Below, one piece after another: positions 35,201 through 47,200 of a stretch of DNA of 64,000 bases. A program made the position numbers and the translations under genes. The DNA comes from Pachyseris speciosa. Taxonomy: Eukaryota > Cnidaria > Anthozoa > Scleractinia > Pachyseridae. The DNA lies in assembly GCA_016490735.1 (NCBI GenBank), contig JAEMWC010000001.1, forward strand, positions 3,530,001-3,594,000. The letters run 5' to 3'. Position 1 is the stretch's first letter. Each line of letters opens with the position of its first letter. The notes below the pieces were generated by a model. The model was not told the DNA's origin and made no database searches. It saw only the letters and a list, made by a program, of their open reading frames with translations.

Positions 35201-36735
35201 TCCACATAGAAAAGTTCAAAACATTTCTTTAACTCTTGTATTTGTCTCTTCTTCGACTAAGCAATAGCTGATACTAAAAGATAAGTTTTGTCTTATATTT
35301 CGTCAGTTTCAAAGTGTCCAAAATATTATAATTTAACCGAGAGATCTTTGTAATCTTGCAAGTACTATGTACTTATTGACTGAGTGGGAGGGCTGGATGG
35401 GAAAACATTTGGCTCGAGATCATGTCGTACGGATCGAGCGCAGCGAGGTCTGTGTGCCATGACCGTGTTTTATCGTATCGTTTCTTTGATTTTTCTTTGA
35501 TTAAGTAGATTAGACGTACTAGACACTTTGAAACTGACGAAATATAAGACAGAACTTATCTTTAGTATCAGCTATTGCTTAGTCGGAGAAGAGACGAATA
35601 CAAGAGTTAAAGAAATGTAATATTGTAATAGTTTAGTGACTTTTTTTATTTATTTTATTTTATTTTACTTACTTATTTATTCTTTTTTTTTTTAATTCCT
35701 TATATATAAATGACTGATCCGCCTAGATTAGCCAGTGCTATTTGCGGATCAGTGACGTTTGTAAATGTGTTGAAATCTTAATTAAAGATCAATCAAATCA
35801 ATCAAAGACTCGTCATGAGCACGTAGAAGATGAAGGGTTTTTTTTTTTTTACAAAAAATCGACATAATATGTTTTAGTATTTATTTTCTGGTTCTAAAAT
35901 AAATTTACATGGTTAGACGCGACGAAATCCTCTAAATTCGTATCCCTCGAGCCGTACGTGTTCCTAAAAGGGCCATACGTCCCTCATACGGGGATTTTCT
36001 CAATTGTTTCACAATGAAAGCGCGCGCGGGGCCGTACGGGACACTTTGATTAAGTAGTTTAGACGTACTAGCAACTGATTTGAGTTACATTAGAACTTAA
36101 TCTACTCAACAAAATACATTGAACCCTCATCGTTGAAGGCAAAATTACAAAAAAAAAAACATTGGGAGAATTTCCAGCTGCGTGTTGCGTCTTTACGTTT
36201 ATTTTATTTTTTTGGCGTGGCTTATTGTAATTTAGTCTCCTTCGCAGCCGTTTTTGGGATGTCAGGATTGATTTTCAATTGGTAAACGTTACTTTCTTTC
36301 CCATTTGACAATGATGACATAATCAGAGAGGTTTTAGCAGTCCAAATATAGGGACCCCTCCTTGCAGAAGTGAGAAGTATTGAACAGCTGCGAAATCCAA
36401 GAGCACGTTTAGTTGCTTTCGGAACTTAGTAAAGTAAATAGGTGGGCTTCTTCTTGAAACCGTCAAAGAAAGATTAAACTATTTCCTTCTTAATAACCAC
36501 GTTTTTTAGTTTGGTTTTCTAACAGTTTGATTAACATTTTCATTCCCCAATTTCAAACATAGATACAATATTTTGTCCTTTTTTAGGAGGAAAGAAATGT
36601 CCGGCGTGCAAACAAAGGATATATCATGAAAGATGGAAAATCACACCCAAGCTTGCAGAGGAGAGATGGGCACATCATGAAGCGAAAAAAAGAGAACTTT
36701 CTGAAGTGGTGGACTTTCTTGGAGACTGTCTTTGA
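29357..36735 (+). CDS. RWD-domain and RING-finger protein, putative E3 ubiquitin ligase
   Basis: Eight exons join in phase with GT-AG sites to 356 residues: 29,357-29,493, 29,624-29,789, 30,913-31,076, 33,274-33,330, 33,840-33,950, 34,735-34,912, 35,078-35,186 and 36,587-36,735 (TGA). The ATG at 29,357 opens MALFSDPDTQKT. Residues about 1-105 fit an RWD domain (helix, strands, and the FPEKYPTSAI turn). The C-terminal third holds a RING with CPRENCPIC, YCNHMFHYGC and CPAC, an H2-type arrangement with a long insert. RWD plus RING implies ubiquitin transfer, with RWD as a protein-binding scaffold. I do not recognise a named vertebrate orthologue. Introns 2, 3 and 7 carry a MITE, a LINE and a fold-back. 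The start lies about 113 bp from the 18.4-kb unit. Confidence 0.9.
29815..30020 (+). repeat. Microsatellites in intron 2 of the RWD-RING gene
   Basis: There is a GAT/GGT triplet-like tract (about 29,815-29,865) and a run of GCATC pentamers (about 29,972-30,019). No function is evident. Confidence 0.8.
30141..30853. mobile_element. 713-bp MITE flanked by TA
   Basis: The left end GGACCATTTATACGGGAGAA and the right end (inverse of GGGCCTTTTATACGGGAGAA) are TIRs of about 27 bp. TA precedes and follows the element, as for Tc1/mariner-type insertion. Inside, GTATAAATGG and TCTTAnnTAAGACG motifs repeat several times in both orientations toward each end. It lies in intron 2 of the RWD-RING gene. No transposase is present. 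Confidence 0.8.
31215..32236 (+). mobile_element. 5'-truncated LINE (L2/CR1-type) with (TTA)n tail
   Basis: Residues STYKLLGVLIDIDLKW, then ACKKLYSLRILGRAG and VLEYAVPVWQSIP, are the thumb region and C-terminal part typical of jockey-superfamily LINE reverse transcriptases. The frame shifts at about 31,590 and earlier RT is degraded. It ends in AATAAACTG followed by (TTA)n at 32,181-32,236. It lies in intron 3 of the RWD-RING gene in sense orientation and is inactive. Confidence 0.8.
35221..35618. mobile_element. Fold-back element with arms of about 96 bp
   Basis: The left arm begins ACATTTCTTTAACTCTTGTA; the right arm is its inverse with a few substitutions. About 200 bp of spacer lies between, with a CGTACGGATCGAGCGCAG segment. 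It sits in intron 7 of the RWD-RING gene, just before the last exon. Confidence 0.75.
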
Positions 36736-36739
36736 CAGC

Positions 36740-38238
36740 GGGTGCACCCTGGGTAGAATTTTTTAAAGAAAAACGGATTCCAAAAAGACTATTAACCCTT
36801 TAAGGTTTTTTTGTTAATGTTTCGCTCTGGATGATTCCAAAAGTCCTTGTTGTGGAGTCATTTGGGAACGTTGAAATCGACAGAAAGTGATTATAATTAT
36901 ATATTGTTTTAAGAACGTAGAGAGCCCTTGCCATTCATACTTGTTGGTAGATGGACAGGTGACTTCCTAGTGAGCTGTGATATCAAATGTGCTGTTTTTC
37001 TAACCCTAGAACCAAGGCAAAATGTCTGTTTTTGGTACGCTGTGGGCGAAGAATTTAAGCTGAGAGCGGTTTTTGGGCAGCAACAGTAATGGCGCAATAG
37101 CTTTATGTCACTGACCAAATTGGATTACAATTTCATGTCTATTGCGTTTCCTTCGTGCACATGAAATTTCGTGGGTTTCACCTACATTTCCTCGCTTTCA
37201 ACAACATCATGAGCACGAGGTTTACTCGAAATTGCAGAGGAACGTTTCAATGACTTCATTTAAATGGTTGTAATCCGGAAACGGCTTTATTTCAGGATGT
37301 GACTGGCGCTGTTGGTGCTGTAATACAGTTAATTATCTTCATATACAAAGCACGGAAAGTTATCGATCGTCGGCGATCGATAATTTGCATAATTTCGAGA
37401 TGACGGCAATGTCCTCATAAAAATATAATACTCGTGCAAAAAGGGTTTCTGGGGGGCACTACATGCATAGCAAATTGTTATAAACCCAGTTGCCACTGTA
37501 ATTTAACTTTCGAAATTGACAAGCTTCGCCGTGTTGCTTTCAAGAGGAGAGCCAAACGTTTCTAAACGCGGCCACTACAAACAGAAAACGAGGAAGAATT
37601 GATTCGTAAGGCTCTACATTAGTGAGCAGACAAGCAAATACCAATGGAGAGTGAAGAATACCTTGAGGACGGTTTGGATATTTCACCCCACTCCCTCTCT
37701 TCTCGTGAAACTGAGGAGTATGAAAACACCCGGAAGTAGTTTCTATTACCGCGAATGCAATATTTCACACCATGTAATAAACATATAATTTATTTGGTCT
37801 ACACCTACCGGCAAAAATATATATCTATATTTCTTTCTTATACTTTCCCACTGGGTCAAAGTTATATCCATTGAGAGTGGCCTACCAAAAATACCTGCAG
37901 AAATTCCACACCAATTTGAAATTTTTCTCAACTGAAGTTTTTAAAGTGCTGTATGTGTTCTCGTATACTGTGATAAATAACTCGCAAAAAAATATATATC
38001 TTACGTAAGAAAATCACATATCTCGGAGGTATAAGGCCCCTTGTGACGTCTTTACTGGAACAAACCTGTCCTTCCTCTTGAGCAAATCTCAGTTTGATCG
38101 CAGGTTGCTCCTTTATCGCCAGGACACAGAATGCCGTTGTGTCCCGTCCCTTTTGCTCTGCCTCTTGCAACGAAAGTCCTCAAATCTTGAGTTCTTTTCA
38201 GAAACTTAATGTGCTTTCCAAGCTTGTGAAGCGAAGAA
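36740..38238. other. Intergenic space between RWD-RING and the F5/8C gene ends
   Basis: The two genes converge here (3' ends at 36,735 and 38,832). No canonical AATAAA lies soon after the RWD-RING stop codon. I see no gene; the short minus-strand frames at 36,909, 37,746 and 37,928 show no motif. Confidence 0.45.
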
Positions 38239-38608
38239 TCTAGACAACGCTGCTCGCGTCAACGCTCTTGGTCATGCCCTGAACATTTTCTTTAACGTTG
38301 ATATTGCGTTAAACAACAAACCAAATTGTGGTTTAGCGTTGTCTCTACTCTTATCTACAATGATATTCGTCATCACCGTGGTCAAAATTTGTTGTGGACT
38401 CACTCGGGTGCGCCTTCTGGCGCCTCGTGAGTCCACAACATTTTGACCACTGTGATGACGAATATCATTGTACATAAGAGTAGAGACAACGCTAAACCAC
38501 ATTCTTTTTTTGTTTGTTTGTTTCTTTTTTTTTTTACCACAATATCAGCGTCAAAGAAAATGAAAAGGGCGTTGCGTAACACGTTGACGCGAGCAGCGTT
38601 GTCCAGAC
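38239..38608. mobile_element. Fold-back element, about 370 bp, almost complete palindrome
   Basis: The centre is at about 38,420 (GGGTGCGCC / GGCGCC). The arms match through TTTAGCGTTGTCTCTACTCT and again at the outer ends (GACAACGCTGCTCGCGTCAA), with a divergent segment between. It is a long hairpin-forming MITE downstream of the F5/8C gene. Confidence 0.8.
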
Positions 38609-38831
38609 TGAGATCACAACGGCAAATTAGCCAATCAGATCGCGAGATAACTAGGAATTGTGGTAAATTGTGCCAAACTAAAACTGCAGCCGTACAAAGG
38701 TCGGACGCGTGACGTTGTTCAAAGCGCTGTCACCCAAGGGCGTTCGCATGAGGTGGCGCTTTCTCTCTGGAAAGCAACCCGAAAATTCTCGGCTCCCACC
38801 AAGTAGATTTTGATTCCGTAAGAAATCACCT

Positions 38832-41800
38832 TTAAACCGCTAACATGTCTCTGTAAACAACAGTTCCCAGCGGATCTTGTAAGATGTGATCGTGGATGTG
38901 AATAAAGAGAGGAATGTAAGTCAAAAAGTCTAAAAAAGTCCAAGGCAGTCGCCCTGCCGAGTACTTTTAATGTCTGTTCTCTTTGATCGGCTGTTAACCC
39001 GCCGGCTGTTAGGCCAAGCATGAGCTCCTCAAGAGAAATGGTCTTCTTTGCTTCGTCAACATAGCACAGAAACAGGCGCTGAAACCCAAAGAAGTCATAT
39101 TTTAGTGCCTACCATGTATGGAACTAAAGCCGTTGCGAAAAGAAAGCGTGGAAAGAATTTAGTGGCGAAGAGGATTTGAACCCAAAATAACCCCATAACC
39201 TCGAGAGAGTGCCTTACCAATTGCGATAGCAAGGCAAATGGAAGCTGGTCATTTGTGAGTTCGTGACATGTTCGAGTAAAATGCATGCATTAAAGTGAAA
39301 TATATGAAAAGAACATACATTCGACTGCAAATGCATCTGATGTGTCAAAAGCCATCGCAGTTACGAACGCAAATTAGCTTTAAAAAGAAAACAGGCTTGC
39401 ACAGGATTCCAACAGGGGAGCAGGGTTGGCGTAGTGGTGAGAGCGCTCGCCTTCCACCAATGTGGCCCGGGTTCGATTCCCGGACTCGGTGTCATAAGTG
39501 GGCTGAGTCTGTTGGTTCTCTACTCTGCTCCGAGAGGTTTTCTCCGGGTACTCCGGTTTTCCACTCTCCCAAAAACCAACATTTGATTTGATTTCATTTG
39601 ATTTCAGTTCACTTGATTTAATTTTACTTTATTTGTTTCTGTATTTGCTCGGCCCACTAGCCTTTGTGCTATAAATACTACCGAAGGTAAATAAAGGTTA
39701 TTATATTATTATTATTAATCGAATGACCTCTACAATACTGGTGCGGTGCTAATCTACATATACATGAGCCCAGTTACTAGGACCGTACAACTCCCATACT
39801 GAGCCTAGATCACAGCATTTTTACAGACCGATCTATTTTTAGACTATCTTTTCCCGCGAAAAAGGGCAACAAGGACGGCACGGTTGTAGTAACTCTATTC
39901 CAGGGATAAATCTGCCTTGTTCCAAAAGGTATACCTGGAATAAGGCAGATTTATCCCTGGAATAGAATCATTACACCTTTCAGGAACCGGCCCCAGTGCT
40001 ATAGCTTGAATAGGTCGACGTGGATATCATGACCATGCAAAATAACCGGCTCCAAGTTGGCCACAGTGATAGCCCAGTGGACAAAGCACCGCACCAATAC
40101 TGTCAAGGTTAGCTCACCTTCGCCTTTTGCAGTTTGAAATCCAGCTCTCTGAAATCCAACTTTGAAAGAAGGATTTTTGCAAATTCGCTGTGAAAGTAAT
40201 GCAGAGAGGTAAGGGTTATGATGGCGGCTAACAAGGAGAGAAAGTTTATTGCACAAAGCACCACCACCAGACACAAAAACGAAACAGTTTCATACTCTAA
40301 AACAGCCACGCGTTGGGAAAATGCTGCAACAACAGAGAACAACTTAAGATCCGCTCCGGCCTCCAAGCTGCAGTCACAAAGTTCAAGAACCTGGAAACCA
40401 ACAAAACACATGATCAACAAACAGTCCTTATTCCTTGTATGAAGCGCTAATCAGGCGACGATTACAAAATTGACGATTACAAAATGCAAGCAAGGAACCC
40501 CAGTTACTTACTCTGTAGATGTAGTTGATGTGGGAGTCAGACAGCAAGTTAGAATTGACGCTTTCCAGGGCTTCGAGGACTTCCTCAGGAAATAAAAATC
40601 CATCTTCGTTTTCATCAAACTGAAATGATGAATTAAAGAAATCTATAGTCAAAAGTACGAACGAGGCCGTGACGTGGATACTGAAAAAGGTTCTGGTGAT
40701 AAATCTAATGTGGCATCCGTTGGCCATCAGAATGAGATGGTTCATACACAAACTTGTTCTGAGGACTTCTCGATCGGGGCTGACTGGCACTTAACTACCA
40801 ATACGGATACAGCTTTCAGTCTACATAAATCAGTGTACGTTCTACCGCGCGCAGTGAGTACGCTTAAATGAGAACGAAGAAAAAACTAGCCGGAATAATG
40901 TAATGGGTAACTTCGCTACGAAATCAGAAAAAAGATGACGCAAAAACTTCTTTAGTCAAAAATGCATCTTAAATTTTACTGTCAAAAGAACAAGAAAAGG
41001 ACTTACAGTCTTAAAGATACGACGGTAGTAATTAGCCTGTCCCTCGCTTATAATGCAGTATTTTGTGAGGAAATCATCTAAAAGAGGAAGAAAAATACGA
41101 TAACAGAGAGTTTGCAAATTGATAGCACAGACCAGTTGGTCAACCACAATCCAGCTCATCAGTCATTGCTGAGTTGATGTGAACTCACGTTGTGAGTCGT
41201 ACAGACTGACAAGTCAGGACCACACAACTTTAAGTCAAAGTAACGATTCACAAACCAAACCCAACTCACCTAAATCACTACGACCAGCAGAGCTGTCATA
41301 TACCGGGCTCTGTGCTTGAATCTCTTTTTTCGACTTATCCATCACTGCCGCTAGCTTCTTCCGCCTATCCTCTGCCAGCTGCTGACGTAACAACTCATTT
41401 CGGATACTATCATCAGTCTGTGCACGGCGCCTGCGCGGTTTGGACTCATTCTCATCTTTTCTCTCTGGAAACATACTTAAGCTGCGCCTGGGAGCAGGTG
41501 GCATCCGGGTGACACTCGCTGATAACAAAAACACGCTGTTGGTTAGTGATACTACTGATGGTGAGAGTGACATGGTTAATTTCTAGCGCGGCAAATGAAT
41601 CAAAGTTTTATTCAATGCCGTCACAAGCAAACTTGGAAAAAAAGAATTCCGAGTTCTTCCAAAAGGAATCGAACCCATGTCCTTCCGATTGCTATTTCGA
41701 ATGCTCTACCAATGAGCTACAGGATACTTGTGGGAGCTGAGCCCTTAAACTAGGTTCATGTGACAAACGGAGAACAACGGTAGGTCAGAGGATAGACTAC

Positions 41801-44161
41801 CATGACTATGTTTAGCTTGACTATGTTTTAATTTTCTCACAAGGTTGAGAAACTTGCTCCCGGTTCCATTTACTTAGACACAGCTAAGTCGCTCTTACCC
41901 GAATCATCACGGTAATGAAAACTACCCACGACAAACCTAACAACATCGTGTTTACAAGGAACATAACTTCATGACCCGTGAAATGAAGCCCAACGAGCAC
42001 TTCACACATCTGATTGGCCGCTTGAAATGGGATCCACAAAAACGTACTTTAAAACTTGCCAGGACAAAATGACTTTCAGTGTTGTAAAATCAACGCCCAT
42101 ATCCTTTTCTAATTGTATCGGCTACTCAAAATTTCATTAAAGCAATCTAAGAGAGTGTTCTCTGGACTATTCTGGTGATTCCTGTTCCGGTTTAGAAATA
42201 AATGAATAAGCGGAAAAAGATTTTCCAAAAGAACAGATATTCTGGAAGGGCATACTCTTGTAGGAGGTGAGCTGAGACCAGTACGCAGAATGATCTGGAT
42301 CGAGTTCCGATGCCATGACACTGGCATGACGGGCCGCGCATGATTTTCCCGCCAAAACGTTTCCAAAAGACGTCGTGTATTCCGAGTAAAGTGTATTCCG
42401 TTTATTCTGTTCACTCTGTTGTCGGGAGCAGAATAAACGGAAAACTATTCTATTCATTCCGAAAACGGAATAGGTACCAAAAGAACACGATTGCCGTATA
42501 ATCCAAGTTTTTCTAATTAACAGTAAGATTATGAGCTCGAGATTTCTATCGCGTGATAGCTGATGAGGGTGCAGCCCGGATAAGCTATCACGCATAGAAA
42601 TCGAGAGCAAATAATCTAATTTGTTTTAGTATAAATCTACTAGTCGTTCAACCATAAATAAGTAAATTATCTAAATCCTCTTCGCAGGCACTTCGAAAAC
42701 GCGAAGGAGCGGCCGCTATTTTGTTGAGAACCGCTACTCACTATCTACAAGAGATTTGTATAAAAATCCACTAGCGCTCTATCACGAATGCCGTTCTCTG
42801 ATTGGCTACGCTACTCGCTATCTATTTAACAAATAGATTCCATGTTGCCGTGCGTCTGTTCAGTAATAGATTACAGATGACGTCAAAATGTGGTAAAAAC
42901 AAAGAAGTGGCACACGAGCCGCAGGCACTGATGTTTTTACCACATTTTGACGTCTTCTGTGATCTATTACTGAACAGACGCACGGCAATATGGAATCTAT
43001 TTGTTTTATATTATAAAGAAACAAAATGCAAGCGAAAAACTTGTTTATTTTCACATTTCTGAAAAATAGTTGCAGTGATGACGTAATCTGTGCATCTGTC
43101 CTCTAATAGATCATAGCTAAGAACCAATCACAATGCGCGAACTATTCCCCTTATTATATAATCTGTGATAGATAGTGAGTAGCGGTTGTCAACAAAATGG
43201 CGGCCGCTTCTTCGCGTTTTTGAAGTATATGCGAGGAGGATTTTGATAATTTACTTGTTTAGTTTTGAACGACTAGCAGATTTATACTAAACCAATTAGA
43301 TTATTCTCTCTCGATTTCTATGAGTGATAGCTGATTCGGGCTGCGCCGTCATCAGCTATCACGCGATAGAAATCTCGAGCTCATAATCTAATTGTTAAAT
43401 AGATAGCGAGTAGCATAGATAGAACGCTTGTAGATAGTCCCAAAGCAACGTGCCCTACATAACATGACTAAATATTTCACAATAAAGATATACCTGGTCT
43501 CTTGGGGATTTCAGGAAGGATGGGTGAGTTGATTTGTGTGTCCTCTTCTTGTTCCTGTTCGTCTTCCTCTTCTTCTGGGGACGACGCTCCTTCGTCCTCC
43601 TCGACCTCTTCCACCAGAGAAAGACTGGTGGCGAGTGGTGCTTTTGCCTTCTTTTCTTTGAACTTCTTCTTCTTCTTTTTTTTTTCTTTTTCTCTTCATT
43701 CTCCTCCGGTTTATCTTGTTTGGGCTTTTTAGACTTTCCTTTACTCTTAGTTTTTTGCTGCTAAAGATGAATTACCCTTTTAATCTCTCACATATGTGTA
43801 AATTTCAACAATAACTTTAATAGTGTGAATGATATATGAAATGAATCATATATGAACTGCGGAAATGAAATCAAATGAAGAATGATCCTCGCAATTGTGA
43901 ACGCAATTTATGCAATTGCGAAAAGAAGCCTGAAAAAAAAATATATTCAGGACTTCAACGGGGTTTGAACCCGTCACGGGTTCAAACCCCGTTGCAGTCC
44001 TGAATTTTTTTCAGGCTTCTTTTCGCAATTGCATAAATTGCGTTCACAACTGCGAGGATCATTCTTCATTTGATTTCATTTCCGCAGTTCATATATGATT
44101 CATTTCATATATCATTCACACTCATTTCTTTCACGGGAACATATGAACCCACAATTGACCT

Positions 44162-44202
<41 letters not shown>

Positions 44203-47200
44203 ATCGCACCGGTAATCGCGAGGTCACGGGTTCAAACCCCGTTGAAGTCCTGAATTTTTTTCAGGCTTCTTTTCGCAATTGCATAAATTGCGTTCACAAC
44301 TGCGAGGATCATTCTTCATTTAATAACTTTAATAGCACAAATTTCCAAGATTGACTCATTTCGTAACAGAGGTTTGTTATCGTGAATTGAGAAAATTTTG
44401 TGAACATTCTTAGAATATAATAAGAGGTCTTGCATGCTCAAAACATCAAGATTTCTAAAGCAAAGACAAACTGAACCTAACAGGCGCAAAAATCGAAGTC
44501 ACGGCAGTTTTCCGAAAGAGAGAAGTTATACTATCAAGAACAAACTGAAAAATATGCTAAGTTTCTGCTTCAGAGCGTCTAATTTTTACCATTCGAGGTA
44601 AACAATGTATGACTCGACCTTAGATTCAAACGATATAAGAACGATTTCCTTCCCAGGACTCACTCGGCCACAACGAGTTTCAGTCTCCGTAGCGCGCGCT
44701 ACCCGCCTCCAGCCCCATAAACACGTGCAAGCTTGGGGCACTCTGGGATCAAGTTACTTGTTCTTGTTTTCTTTTTTCACTGTTTTAAACCATCCGCGCT
44801 TTCCTGAATAACATGTCAGTAAGTAACAGCTGTAAATCTGCAGTAATTCCAAGTGAACCATGAGACATACTCTTGTCACTGTTGACTTCTGTTGACCAGA
44901 ATCTTGTACTAATCAGATAATTCGAAATGACGCAATAATGAAAATTGCGTAGAGATAACTTAAGGCGTTGCTTTTGGCAATGTAAGGAGGTTATTTCTTA
45001 CGCGGACAGAAAAATTCTTCTAAAGCAAGGATATAAGCGAATGAAATGAGATTTTGGGTCGGCATTATTTTCCTTGTTGTGTCCTCACAACTGGGAATAA
45101 TTGCCCGACCCCTTCCGAGACCAATGTTTCAAGGTATGTTCACGTGAATACATTTGAAGAAGAAAAGTCGAAACGTCTTATAATTCGAAATTGGAGTCAG
45201 AAAAGTCGAATTCAGTCATTTCAAACTTCGAATGCGCTATCGTTTTTTTGACTTCTCAACAGGTTGGGATGAATACCGAGATCTGATAGACTCTGGCGGC
45301 CATACCAGCTCTTGGGCACAAGAACTGAGGGATACCGAGTCTGAAACAACACCAGCTGATGATCAAGAGGAGCAAGGCAGCAGGGGAAAGTCTTTTTGGG
45401 CTGAAATTGTTAATCGCTTTCTGGAATTAACGGCCAGGGAACAGTCAGCGAGCAGGAAAGGAAAAATCGATAACGGACACTGGGAAGATTCTAATGAAGA
45501 ACAGCAGTATGAAAGCGAAGAGGATGATGGCCGCAATTGGAACAACGGCGAAGGTGAGGAGGAAGTAAAAACCAGCGGTACTGAAAGCCAAAACGAAGAA
45601 ATCTTCGAAGGTGAAGAAGAAGAAGGCGATGACGGTTTCGAAAGTGAAAACGAAGACACCTTCGAAGGAGAAGAAGAGGAAGGCGATAACGGTATCGAAA
45701 GTGAAAACGAAGGCACCTTCGAAGGAGAGAAAGAGGAAGGCGATAACAGTATCGAAAGTGAAAACGAAGACACCTTAGAAGGAGAAGAAGAGGAAGACGA
45801 TAACGGGATCGAAAGTGAAAACGAAGGCACCTTGGAAGGAGAAGAAGAGGAAGACGATAACGGTATCGAAGGTGAAAACGAAGGCACCTTGGAAGGAGAA
45901 GAAGAGGAAGGCGATAACAGTATCGAAAGTGAAAACGAAGACACCTTAGAAGGAGAAGAAGAGGAAGGCGATAACAGTATCGAAAGTGATAACGAAGGCA
46001 TCTTCGAAGGAGAAAAAGAGGAAGACGATAACGGTATCGAAGTTGAAAACGAAGGCACCTTGGAAGGAGAAGAAGAGGAAGGCGATAACAGTATCGAAAG
46101 TGAAAACGAAGACACCTTAGAAGGAGAAGAAGAGGAAGGCGATAACGGGATCGAAAGTGAAAACGAAGGCACCTTCGAAGGAGAAAAAGAGGAAGACGAT
46201 AACGGTATCGAAGTTGAAAACGAAGACACCTTTGAAGGAGAAGAAGAGGAAGACGATAACAGTATCGAAAGTGAAAGCGAAGGCACCTTCGAAGGAGATG
46301 AAGAGGAAGACGATAACGGTATCGAAGGTGAAAATGAAGACACCTTGGAAGGAGAAGAAGAGGAAGGCGATAATGGTATCGAAAGTGAAAATGAAGACAC
46401 CTTGGAAGGAGAAGAAGAGGAAGGCGATAATGGTATCGAAGGTGAAAACGAAGGCACCTTGGAAGGAGAAGAAGAGGAAGACGATAACGGTATCGAAGGT
46501 GAAAACGAAGGCACCTTGGAAGGAGAAGAAGAGGAAGGCGATTATAACATTAACGATAACGAAGAGGTCAACAACTTGGAAAGTGAAGAAGATAAGTATG
46601 AGAATGAAAAAGATGAGTACAGCGAAAAAGAAGAATGGGCAAAGGAAGACGATCGCAATGATAATGACGACAGTGAAAGTCCAGACGGAGTGAACGAAGA
46701 CTTGGATGGCATACAAGGGAATGACGAGGGACGTGGAATCCCAAGAAATGTTCTTCGTGACGGTCATTCCTTTTATGTACCTCATCAAACTTTCACCGAT
46801 TTCAGTTCAGTCGATGACAGGATACCCCCGCGATTAGCGCGCACACATGCAGAGGACAATGAAATGACTGATGGGAAACACGAGCCGAACACGGATGGAA
46901 TCCATGGTGATAGACACCCCTCTGAAGTCGGAACAAACGACGATGAAAGAAAAGGAAATTCGGTGGGATCAGAGCACAGTAGTGTTGCACACACTTTGCA
47001 CAAACATGATCCTGAGGGTTACATCAAATACACTATCGATCAGCGAATTGACAATGGGGACACCCAGGCTCGGCCTTTGGAAAATGAACTTGAAGGCACC
47101 GATGAAGAGTTCTGGATCGAGGAACCAGTTTATGCGAGTTCTCTGGGCACAGAATTTGGCATAGCTAGGGACGTGGATTCCTGGGCCGAGGAGGACTCGG

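Noticed and set aside
42559..42590. Hammerhead at CTGATGAG near 42,563
   Set aside because: No GAAA box or pairing arms follow; the match lies inside a fold-back hairpin by chance.
45363..46514. 383-codon Ser-rich minus-strand frame
   Set aside because: It is the complement of the Glu-rich 57-bp repeat of the acidic-protein gene and has no splice or start support.
46117..46788. Hydrophobic minus-strand frame resembling a membrane protein
   Set aside because: The Phe/Leu richness is the complement of GAA/AAA codons in the acidic gene; shadow frame.
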